Of a stretch of DNA of 64,000 nt, positions 32,892 to 40,424 are shown piece by piece. The stretch's first letter is position 1, and each line of letters begins with the position of its first letter. The notes under the pieces are model-generated. The model was not told the origin of the DNA. It worked only from the letters and a program-made list of their open reading frames with translations, and did not search any database. The DNA comes from JACQFZ01 sp045810625 (GTDB taxonomy: Bacteria; Pseudomonadota; Gammaproteobacteria; Acidiferrobacterales; Sulfurifustaceae): positions 1-64,000 of the forward strand of contig JBJMVQ010000041.1 of the NCBI GenBank assembly GCA_045810625.1, in the 5' to 3' direction. Both the position numbers and the translations under genes were made by a program.

Positions 32892-34514
32892 TTACGCCTT
32901 AGTTGCGCGCGGCACGTACCGGTCGCGCAATTTCACTTTCCAGAATTTCCCGGTTGAGGTGCGCGGAATCGTTTCGAGAAACTCCACGCGATCCGGGATC
33001 TGCCACTTGGCGAAATGCTGCGACAGGTGCGTCCGTAACTCGTCGGCGCTCGTGGTCTTGCCGCTCTTGAGCACCACGCACGCGAGCGGGCGTTCGCCCC
33101 ATTTCATATCGGGTACGGCGATGACAGCCGCTTCCGCCACGGCGGGATGTGTCATCAGCATATTCTCCATGTCGACGGAGCTGATCCATTCGCCGCCCGA
33201 CTTGATCATGTCCTTCGTGCGATCGACGATGCGAATGTAGCCGTGTGGGTCCATCGCGGCGACATCGCCCGTGCGCAGCCACCCATCCGGCGTAAACTTT
33301 TCCGGCTCAGGCGGCGTCTGGTGGTAGCTTCCGGTGATGAACGGCCCGTGCACCTGAATCTCCCCGACACTCTTGCCGTCCCACGGCTGCGCCTCGCCGT
33401 TGTCCCCCATCAACCGAATATCGACGAAGACAGCGGGCACACCGGCCAGCGCGTAGCGCGCAAAGCGCTGATCGTCGTCGACGTCTTGTAGCTCCGGTTT
33501 GATGAACGCGGCGCTCCCAAGCGGGCTCATCTCGGTCATGCCCCAGCCGTGCACGACCTGCGCGCCGAACCGTGCGTAGGCGCGGATCAACGATTCGGGT
33601 ACGGGCGCGCCGCCGACGAGCATGCGCATCCCCGGCGGAAGCTGGTATCGCTCGGGCTGTGTCTCGAGCAACTGCATCATGGTGAGCCAGATCGTGGGGA
33701 CGCCGAGGACGTAAGTGGGGCGTTCGGCGGCGAACAAGTCGAGCAAATCGCCCGGATGCAGATGCGGGCCGGGAAACACGGTCTTCACGCCGAGCATCGC
33801 GCACGCATACGGAACGCCCCAGCAGTTCGCATGAAACATCGGCGTGACCGGCAGCACCGTGTCTTTCGCCGCCAATCCCCAATAGTCGGGCTGATTGGCG
33901 ACCAGCGTGTGTATCACCGTCGAGCGGTGCGAGTAAACGACGCCTTTCGGGCGACCGGTCGTGCCCGACGTGTAGCACATCGCGATCGGATCGTTTTCGT
34001 CGTGCGGGACGTAGTCGAACTTTTCCGGCGCCTCGGCGATAAAGCGCTCGTAATCGATGAATGGCTTGGCGACCGGTTGCCCGCTAAACGGCACCACAAT
34101 GATCTTCTCGAACGGGGCCTGTGCGCGGAACTGTTCGAGCAGCGGCAACAGGATGTCGTCGACGATCAAGAAGCGGTCCTTCGCGTGGTTGGCGATCCAG
34201 CCGATCTCGTCCGGAGACAGGCGAAGGTTCAGCGTGTGCAGCACGCCGCCGGCGGCGGGTATGCCGAAGTAACACTCGAGGTGCGCGTAATGATTCCAGC
34301 TCAAAGTCGCAACGCGGTCTCCCTTCTCGAGCCCGGCAGCGAGGAGCGCGGAGGCGAGCTGGCGCGCGCGCCGATAAAAATCGGCGAAGCGGTGGCGCTT
34401 GAGCGACTTGTCGGGCAGGCGGCTGACGATTTCCGAGTCCGGGTACAGTTTCCCCGCACGCTCCAGGAAGTGATTGATCGAGAGCGGTACCCGTTGCATG
34501 GTGGAGGTGATCAT
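32892..34514 (-). CDS. Long- or medium-chain fatty acyl-CoA synthetase
   Basis: 540 residues from ATG 34514, chosen because AGGAG lies just upstream. ANL family motifs: CYTSGTTGRPKGVVYSHRS, GWGMTEMSPLGS, DGWLRTGDVAAMD, DRTKDMIKSGGEWISS and the catalytic Lys in TSTGKFWKVKLRD. It adenylates a fatty acid and transfers it to CoA. No beta-oxidation genes are adjacent. The C-terminus (RDRYVPRATKA) is typical of alkyl/medium-chain enzymes. Confidence 0.88.
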   Translation of the reverse strand: MITSTMQRVPLSINHFLERAGKLYPDSEIVSRLPDKSLKRHRFADFYRRARQLASALLAAGLEKGDRVATLSWNHYAHLECYFGIPAAGGVLHTLNLRLSPDEIGWIANHAKDRFLIVDDILLPLLEQFRAQAPFEKIIVVPFSGQPVAKPFIDYERFIAEAPEKFDYVPHDENDPIAMCYTSGTTGRPKGVVYSHRSTVIHTLVANQPDYWGLAAKDTVLPVTPMFHANCWGVPYACAMLGVKTVFPGPHLHPGDLLDLFAAERPTYVLGVPTIWLTMMQLLETQPERYQLPPGMRMLVGGAPVPESLIRAYARFGAQVVHGWGMTEMSPLGSAAFIKPELQDVDDDQRFARYALAGVPAVFVDIRLMGDNGEAQPWDGKSVGEIQVHGPFITGSYHQTPPEPEKFTPDGWLRTGDVAAMDPHGYIRIVDRTKDMIKSGGEWISSVDMENMLMTHPAVAEAAVIAVPDMKWGERPLACVVLKSGKTTSADELRTHLSQHFAKWQIPDRVEFLETIPRTSTGKFWKVKLRDRYVPRATKA

Positions 34515-34640
34515 GTTCTCTCCTATCGCGATTTCGGCTCGCAAAAGTATGGTTGTGATAACGCCGCTCGTCGCTCGCGGCTGCACCTCCGTGTGTCGCG
34601 GCCGGCGTGCGACCGCGGACAACGTTCGAGGCCTCGGGCA

Positions 34641-35774
34641 TTATGATTCCGCGAATGCCAGGGCTCGGTCCAGCTGCTCTATATCATTATAGAAATGCGG
34701 TGAAAATCGGATGCCGCCGCCCCGCAGCGCGCAAATGACCTGACGTGCACGCAGCTCCGCATGCACGTCGGGGCTTGGGCGGTGCCGGTGCCGGAATGTC
34801 ACGATTCCCGCATATCGGCCGGGATCGGGCGAAGTGAGAAGCTCGAGGTTCGGACGCGCCGCAATTCCGCGGAAAAGTCGCTCGGCGCGTGCGAGCACGC
34901 GACGTTCGATCTCGGGGATGCCGATTTCGAGCAACAGCGAGAGGCTCGCGGCGAGCGCGTGGATGCCCACCATGTTCGGGCTTCCGCATTCGAACCGGCG
35001 CGCCCCGTGCGCGACTTCCCAATCCGTGCGATCGTAATTGCCGACGTCCTCGACCATGTGCCAGCCGTATTGACGCAGCGTGAGCCGGTCGCGCCACTCG
35101 GCGCGGCAATAAAATACGGCGATTCCCTCCGGACCGAGCAGCCACTTGTGTGCATCGGCCATCAGGAAATCGATCTTCATCGCTTGCACGTCGTGCGGAA
35201 ATACGCCGAGGCCTTGAATGGCGTCAACGCAGAACGCAACGCCGCGAGCACGACACGCGTCGCCGAGCCTCACCAGATCGAGACGTAAGCCGCTGCCGTA
35301 TTGAACCGAGCTTGTCGATACGAGACGCGTGCGCGCGTCGATCGCATCGATGAGCGCGCGCTCGGGTTCCGGCGCGCCTCGCAGTTGCACCAGGCGCGTT
35401 TCGACTCCGCTTGCGCGCAACGACTCCCAGACGATCCGGTTGGACGGGAATTCCTCCGTCGGCAGCACGAGGTTGTCGCCCGATTTCCACGGAAAGCCGT
35501 GAGCCACGATCGACAACGCTTCCGACGTGTTTTTACTGAACGCGACATCGTCCGGCGTGGGCGCGTTGATCAGGCGCGCGCACTGCGCGCGCGTCGCCTT
35601 CTCGACCCGCTTCCATGCGTCGTAGTGCGCAGCGCCTTCGTGCAGATTTTCGTCCGCGAAACGCTGCACTGCGGCGGCTGTGCGCCGCGGCCACGGAGCG
35701 ACCGCGGCATGATTCAGATAGATGAGATCCGGTGCGAGCGGGAACTCATTAGCAATGAGTTGTTCGACATTCAT
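34641..35774 (-). CDS. Class V PLP-dependent aminotransferase-like enzyme
   Basis: 377 residues. It starts NVEQLIANEFPLAPDLIYLN followed by HAAVAPWP. The PLP Lys is in LMADAHKWLLGPEGIAVF near residue 210, and CVDAIQGLGVFP carries the ring-binding Asp. The Cys-containing loop of SufS/IscS is absent; the end (ICALRGGGIRFSPHFYN) resembles the isopenicillin-epimerase-like branch. The substrate is unknown. It is separated from the synthetase by 126 bp and may be independent. Confidence 0.8.
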   Translation of the reverse strand: MNVEQLIANEFPLAPDLIYLNHAAVAPWPRRTAAAVQRFADENLHEGAAHYDAWKRVEKATRAQCARLINAPTPDDVAFSKNTSEALSIVAHGFPWKSGDNLVLPTEEFPSNRIVWESLRASGVETRLVQLRGAPEPERALIDAIDARTRLVSTSSVQYGSGLRLDLVRLGDACRARGVAFCVDAIQGLGVFPHDVQAMKIDFLMADAHKWLLGPEGIAVFYCRAEWRDRLTLRQYGWHMVEDVGNYDRTDWEVAHGARRFECGSPNMVGIHALAASLSLLLEIGIPEIERRVLARAERLFRGIAARPNLELLTSPDPGRYAGIVTFRHRHRPSPDVHAELRARQVICALRGGGIRFSPHFYNDIEQLDRALAFAES

Positions 35775-35953
35775 CTCCGTTGACCTCGGGGTTGCACTTC
35801 AGTGAGCGTGCGAATGCCTGATTGAAATCTTCTGCATGCTGATTCAAGGTGCCCGATCGCCGTGACCGGAGATGCGGCGCTCGGCCGATCGGCCACAGTT
35901 CCGTGCGGTCGGTGGTTATGCATTTATTTGACCATTTCGGACAGGAGACCGCT

Positions 35954-37123
35954 ATGGCTCTATCGTTATTCGATTCGAAAGGAACGCCCCTCGGCCAGCA
36001 GCGCTTTACCTGGAAAGACCTGGTCCAGAAACCGATCAGCAAGCTCGACGATGATGCGTTCACGCGTGTGCGCGTGATTCTCATGAACGGCATCGAGTTC
36101 GAAGCGAGGATGTTCCAGCACAATTGCGCGCGGACGAATCGCGAGCTGCAGCTGCCGCTCGCGAACGTTCGCTACATCGAGCACTTCCAGCAGACGATGG
36201 TGAACTGGCTGCTCGGCGTCGATCACTCGCCGCTCGAGACCACGATCGCGTACGAGCAGGTGGCGATCGAAGTCACGGCATCGATCGCGCAGCAGGAGCC
36301 CGATCCGTACCTCGCGCAAGTTTATCGCTACGGGTTGCTCGAAGACTTCGATCATCTTTACCGCTACTCGGCGCTGCTCGACCGGGTGGAGGGGAAGGAC
36401 GCGAACAACATCCTGCAGACGTACACCGACATCATGGCCGGGCGGCCCACCGCCGTCGAGCACCGCGTGCCCGAAGACGAATTGCGTAATTGTTACGACC
36501 GGACGAAAGCGGAGCCGCTCACGAAGCTGCATGCCTATACGCTGATGGCGGGCGAGCAGCAGACGCTCAACTATTACATGAATATCGGACCGATGTTCGC
36601 CGATCCGGTGGCGCGCCAAGTGTATGCGGAGATCGCGCAGATCGAGGAGCAGCACGTCACGCAGTACGAATCGATCATCGACGCGAACGAAACCTGGCTG
36701 GAAAAGTGGCTGCTGCACGAGGCGACGGAAGCGTACAACTACTACGGCTGCGTGCAGCAGGAGACGAATCCGCGCATCAAGGCGTTTTGGGAGCGGATGC
36801 TCGACTACGAGCTCGGACACTTCCAATACGCCATGGAACTGTTCAAGAACATCGAGCATCGCGACCCGCAGGAAGTCATTTCGACCAAACTGCCGGACCC
36901 GTTTCCTTACAAGAGCCAGCGCGACTATGTACGCCGCGTGCTCAAGGACGAAGTCGATCTCCGGGCGAAGGGCACGCAGTTCGTTCCGTCGGCCGAAGAG
37001 AGCGAGGCGAGCCGGGCGTTTCGCGAGCAGCTGAACGCGGATGGGTCGCCGACCGAGACGGTGGCGGCGGGATATCAGTGGGTGCCGGGCGGCGAGTTGC
37101 GGCGCAAAGTCGCGAATGTTTGA
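35954..37123 (+). CDS. Ferritin-like protein of unknown function (389 aa)
   Basis: 389 residues from ATG 35954, with AGGAG 7 bp upstream. Three Glu-x-x-His motifs are visible on predicted helices: LLEDFDHLYRYS, IEEQHVTQYESI and DYELGHFQYAMELF, with further Glu/Tyr-rich helices (TIAYEQVAIEVTASIAQQEP). This fits a di-metal four-helix carboxylate protein, perhaps with two bundles. There is no signal peptide. I do not recognise a named family. The ferritin-like gene 16 bp downstream is surely co-transcribed. Confidence 0.65.
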   Translation: MALSLFDSKGTPLGQQRFTWKDLVQKPISKLDDDAFTRVRVILMNGIEFEARMFQHNCARTNRELQLPLANVRYIEHFQQTMVNWLLGVDHSPLETTIAYEQVAIEVTASIAQQEPDPYLAQVYRYGLLEDFDHLYRYSALLDRVEGKDANNILQTYTDIMAGRPTAVEHRVPEDELRNCYDRTKAEPLTKLHAYTLMAGEQQTLNYYMNIGPMFADPVARQVYAEIAQIEEQHVTQYESIIDANETWLEKWLLHEATEAYNYYGCVQQETNPRIKAFWERMLDYELGHFQYAMELFKNIEHRDPQEVISTKLPDPFPYKSQRDYVRRVLKDEVDLRAKGTQFVPSAEESEASRAFREQLNADGSPTETVAAGYQWVPGGELRRKVANV

Positions 37124-37139
37124 ACAAGGAGTTCGGTTT

Positions 37140-37874
37140 ATGGAATCGCGCACGAAGATGGGTACGAACAAAACCGGGGTGCAGATGTCGCCGATCGATG
37201 TCGACCACATGCTGGACGATGTCCGCAGCAGCGGGACGAGCGCGAGCGACGGGGCGGGGATTGCAGCGGTACGCACGACCTACATCACCGAAGCTGAGCC
37301 GGTCGGGACGGTGCCGGTGCCCGGGACGCTGCAGGGGGCCGTCAGCAGCGGCGTGCAGAAGATGATGGGCAGTCGGCCCGAAGTGCTGGTCGACAAGCTG
37401 GGAGAACGTTTGGCATTCGAGCGCAGCGGCACGCGGCTGTACGACGCGCTGTTGACCAAGTATCAGGCGATGCCGGACAAGCTCCGCGACATGTCGGCGG
37501 AGCAACTCGCCCGTTTTCGTGACGAGGAAACCATGCATTTCAAAATGGTCGCGGAGGCGATGGAGTCGCTGGGCGCGGACCCGACGGCGCAAACGCCGGG
37601 GGCGGACGTCGTCGGGGTGGAATCGATCGGCCTCATGCAAGTCGTCGACGATCCGCGCACCACGCTGTCGCAATGCCTGAACGCCATGCTGGTCGTGGAG
37701 CTCGCCGATAACGCCGGCTGGGAGCTGCTCATCGTGCTCGCCGAGGACATGGGCCAAAGCGGCATGGCGGAGAATTTCCGCACCGCGAGGACGGAAGAGC
37801 AGGAGCACCTGGCGAAGATCAAGCATTGGCACGAGCAGGCGGTCCGTCGGGAGACGTCCGTCTTCACATCCTGA
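37140..37874 (+). CDS. Ferritin-like domain protein (244 aa)
   Basis: 244 residues from ATG 37140, with AAGGAG upstream. The first 65 residues are a polar, probably flexible segment. A four-helix bundle follows, with ERLAFERSGTRLYDAL, DEETMHFKMVAEAME, ELADNAGWELLIVLAEDM and EEQEHLAKIKHWHEQ, giving the E...ExxH...E...ExxH pattern of rubrerythrin/ferritin-like proteins. Iron binding or peroxide handling is likely, but no rubredoxin domain is present. A strong terminator follows. Confidence 0.75.
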   Translation: MESRTKMGTNKTGVQMSPIDVDHMLDDVRSSGTSASDGAGIAAVRTTYITEAEPVGTVPVPGTLQGAVSSGVQKMMGSRPEVLVDKLGERLAFERSGTRLYDALLTKYQAMPDKLRDMSAEQLARFRDEETMHFKMVAEAMESLGADPTAQTPGADVVGVESIGLMQVVDDPRTTLSQCLNAMLVVELADNAGWELLIVLAEDMGQSGMAENFRTARTEEQEHLAKIKHWHEQAVRRETSVFTS

Positions 37875-37900
37875 GCGGAACGCGCCGACTTCTGTGCGAA

Positions 37901-37943
37901 ACGCCGGCCGGGTGCGGATTGCGGCCGGCGTCGTTTTATTTTA
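37901..37943 (+). terminator. Rho-independent terminator after the ferritin-like pair
   Basis: A perfect 10-bp stem (ACGCCGGCCG at 37901-37910 with its complement at 37922-37931), an 11-base loop, and the T-rich tail CGTTTTATTTTA. It ends the ferritin-like operon and lies before the nudC start at 37954, which is one reason to reject the longer start at 37894. Confidence 0.85.
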
Positions 37944-37953
37944 CGTTCGCACT

Positions 37954-38904
37954 GTGAGCGCGACAGGCCTTTACTTCATCGACGCGAGCGTGGACCGCGC
38001 GGGTGAGCTGCGTCTCGACGAGCAGAAGCTCCGCGCGTTGCGTGACGCGCCCGATGCGCGCTATCTGTTGCTGCGGCGCGGGCGGGTCAAGGCCGAAGGC
38101 GGAACGCCGCCCCGCATTGCCTGGCTGCGGGCCGCCGATCTCGCCGCGTTCGGCGTCGATCCCGGCGCCAGCGCCTTTCTCGGTCTCCTCGCCGGGCAAC
38201 CGCGTTTCGCCGTGATTCCACAAGAGGTGCCGCTCACCGCGAACGATCGGGCGCTCAGCATCACGGACGACGGTGAATACATGGGGTTGCGCAAAGCCGC
38301 GGCGACGATGCCGTCGGCCGAAGCACAGCTCGCCGCACACGCAGTACATCTCTCCAATTGGATCAATCGCAACCGCTATTGCGGATCGTGCGCCGCGCCG
38401 ATGCGCTTGCTCGAGGGGGGACACAAACTCGGGTGCAGCCGCGATGGCTGCACGCGGGAGGAATTTCCGCGCACCGATCCGGTGGTCATCGCGCTCGTGG
38501 TTCATGCCGAGCGCTGTTTCCTCGCGCGTCAGCCTAGCTTCCCGCCGAACTTCTATTCGGCGCTCGCCGGGTTCGTCGAACCGGGGGAGACGCTCGAAAC
38601 GGCGGTGCGGCGCGAAGTGCGCGAAGAGGCGGGCATCGACGTGATCGCGGCCACCTACGTCGGTTCGCAGCCGTGGCCGTTTCCGACGTCGCTCATGGTG
38701 GGTTATATCGCGGAGGCCGCCGGCGAGGCGTTCGAGATCGATCGGCGCGAGCTGGAAGACGGCCGCTGGTTCGATCGAGACGAAGTGCTCTCGTTGCTCG
38801 CGCGCCCGCTGCAGCCGTCGAACGCGCCGCTCCTGCCGCCGCGAGGCGTGATGGCGCGGCGGTTGATCGAGGAGTGGATCGAGGATCGATCAGGGCGGAG
38901 ATAA
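37954..38904 (+). CDS. nudC: NAD+/NADH diphosphatase NudC
   Basis: About 316 residues from GTG 37954. A four-Cys zinc ribbon (CGSCAAPMRL, then CSRDGCTREEFPRTDP) precedes the Nudix box GFVEPGETLETAVRREVREE, and SQPWPFPTSLMVGY is the NADH-pyrophosphatase signature. It hydrolyses NADH and removes NAD caps from RNA. An in-frame GTG at 37894 exists but would put the start inside the terminator of the previous operon. It is convergent with the stressosome kinase gene, only 10 bp away. Confidence 0.92.
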   Translation: MSATGLYFIDASVDRAGELRLDEQKLRALRDAPDARYLLLRRGRVKAEGGTPPRIAWLRAADLAAFGVDPGASAFLGLLAGQPRFAVIPQEVPLTANDRALSITDDGEYMGLRKAAATMPSAEAQLAAHAVHLSNWINRNRYCGSCAAPMRLLEGGHKLGCSRDGCTREEFPRTDPVVIALVVHAERCFLARQPSFPPNFYSALAGFVEPGETLETAVRREVREEAGIDVIAATYVGSQPWPFPTSLMVGYIAEAAGEAFEIDRRELEDGRWFDRDEVLSLLARPLQPSNAPLLPPRGVMARRLIEEWIEDRSGRR

Positions 38905-38914
38905 GAACGCGGCG

Positions 38915-40408
38915 TTACTTCGCGGGCAACGCGATATAGAACGTCGCGCCGGCGCCGACGTTGCTCTCGGCCCAGATTCGTCCTCCGTGCGCACGCACGA
39001 TTCCGGCCGCGATCGACAGACCGAGTCCTGCTCCGCTCTTGCGCTGCGTCCCGCCCTGCCAGAAGCGGTTGAACAGGTGCGGAAGGTGCGCCTCCGGTAT
39101 GCCCGCGCCGTGGTCGATCACCGCGATAACCGTCTCCGTCGGCTGCGCCGTCGCGCGCACGGTAATCTTTCCTTTGGCCGGCGAGAAACGCACCGCGTTG
39201 TCGAGCAAATTGTACAGCGCCTGCGTCAGTCGAGGTCCGTCGCAGGTGATGGAAATCGGTGCGGGCATGTCGAGGACGAGCTCCACGTTTTTTTGCCGCG
39301 CGATCGGTGTCGTGACTTCGATGGACTCGAGCAGCAGGCGGTGCAGGTCCTCTTGTGTCAGTTGAACGGTGAAGGTTCCGGATTCGATGCGGGCGTGATC
39401 CAGAAGATCGCCGATGAGACGTTCCGCGCGCCCGGCCGACCGGTCCATCCGGTTCAGAACATCCTCGTTCGAGGTTCCCGTCTCGACGCTTCCGCCAAGC
39501 TGTCTGCGCAGCAACTCGATGTCGAATTTCATCGCGGCAATTGGCGCGCGCAGATCATGCGCCACGATCGCGAGCAGCTCTTCGCGCGTGTCCTGCGCCT
39601 TCTTGCGTTCGGTAATGTCGGTCGCAACCGCCACGAATCCGTCGACGTGCCCCGCGTGTTCGCGCAGCGGGTTGTATTGAATCTGAAACCAGCGCTCGAA
39701 CCAGCATACGTCGTCGACGAACGCGTGCCCCGCCAGCGCGCGCGTCGCATTGGTCAGGAACCGCTCGTCGTCGGCATGCATCGCGTACAGCGATTGACCG
39801 ACGAACGTCCGCGGTTCAACGTTGAGCTGACGCAGGCCGCTGCCGGCGATGTGCGTATACGCACCGTGACGATCCACTGCCAATACGATCAACGGTGCGC
39901 TGTTGAGCACCGTGTGCAGGCGCTCGTCGGTGCGTCGTAGCGCCTCATGGGCCGTGCGCAGCCGCAGCAGCGCGCGCACGGTGGCCAGCAGTACGTCCGG
40001 GTCGATCGGATGGACGAGGTAGCTGTCGGCGCCTTCGTCCAGTCCGCGAGCGCGATCCTGGTCGGTGATGTAAGTCGACGAAACCTGCAATATCGGAATT
40101 GTCGACGTCGCCGGATCGTGCTTGAGCTCGCGACACACGTGCCAGCCCATGACGTCGGGCAGCCCGACGTCGAGCACGACGAGTCCGGGTTTGCGGGTCT
40201 GAGCGAGATGCAGGCCGTCGAAACCTCGGTTCGCCTCGATCACGTCGTAGTCGGCCGCGCGCAACACGCGCGTCACCGAATAGCGGTTAGCGTCGTCATC
40301 GTCGACGACCAGCACGAGCGGTTTCGCGCCGCCCGTGCGCTGCGAATCGGTGTCGCCGGAGGAACGTTTTCTTCGATTTCCTAAATCGTAGATCGAAGCA
40401 GCATTCAT
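38915..40408 (-). CDS. Hybrid sensor histidine kinase (receiver-PAS-HisKA-HATPase)
   Basis: 497 residues. An N-terminal receiver (VLVVDDDDANRY, phospho-acceptor Asp80 in LVVLDVGLPD) is followed by a PAS domain (about 160-270, DITERKKAQD), HisKA with His284 in VAHDLRAPIAAM, and a HATPase domain near the C-terminus (NLLDNAVRFSP, DHGAGIPEAHL, GAGLGLSIA). The receiver's usual Lys before Pro is His (YLVHPID), which may alter signalling. It is the last gene of the stressosome operon and has no separate DNA-binding output. Confidence 0.88.
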   Translation of the reverse strand: MNAASIYDLGNRRKRSSGDTDSQRTGGAKPLVLVVDDDDANRYSVTRVLRAADYDVIEANRGFDGLHLAQTRKPGLVVLDVGLPDVMGWHVCRELKHDPATSTIPILQVSSTYITDQDRARGLDEGADSYLVHPIDPDVLLATVRALLRLRTAHEALRRTDERLHTVLNSAPLIVLAVDRHGAYTHIAGSGLRQLNVEPRTFVGQSLYAMHADDERFLTNATRALAGHAFVDDVCWFERWFQIQYNPLREHAGHVDGFVAVATDITERKKAQDTREELLAIVAHDLRAPIAAMKFDIELLRRQLGGSVETGTSNEDVLNRMDRSAGRAERLIGDLLDHARIESGTFTVQLTQEDLHRLLLESIEVTTPIARQKNVELVLDMPAPISITCDGPRLTQALYNLLDNAVRFSPAKGKITVRATAQPTETVIAVIDHGAGIPEAHLPHLFNRFWQGGTQRKSGAGLGLSIAAGIVRAHGGRIWAESNVGAGATFYIALPAK

Positions 40409-40424
40409 AATCGGTGTCTCGTCG

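Noticed and set aside
37894..37953. Earlier GTG start of nudC
   Set aside because: These bases form a textbook terminator for the upstream operon; starting at 37954 leaves the Nudix protein intact.
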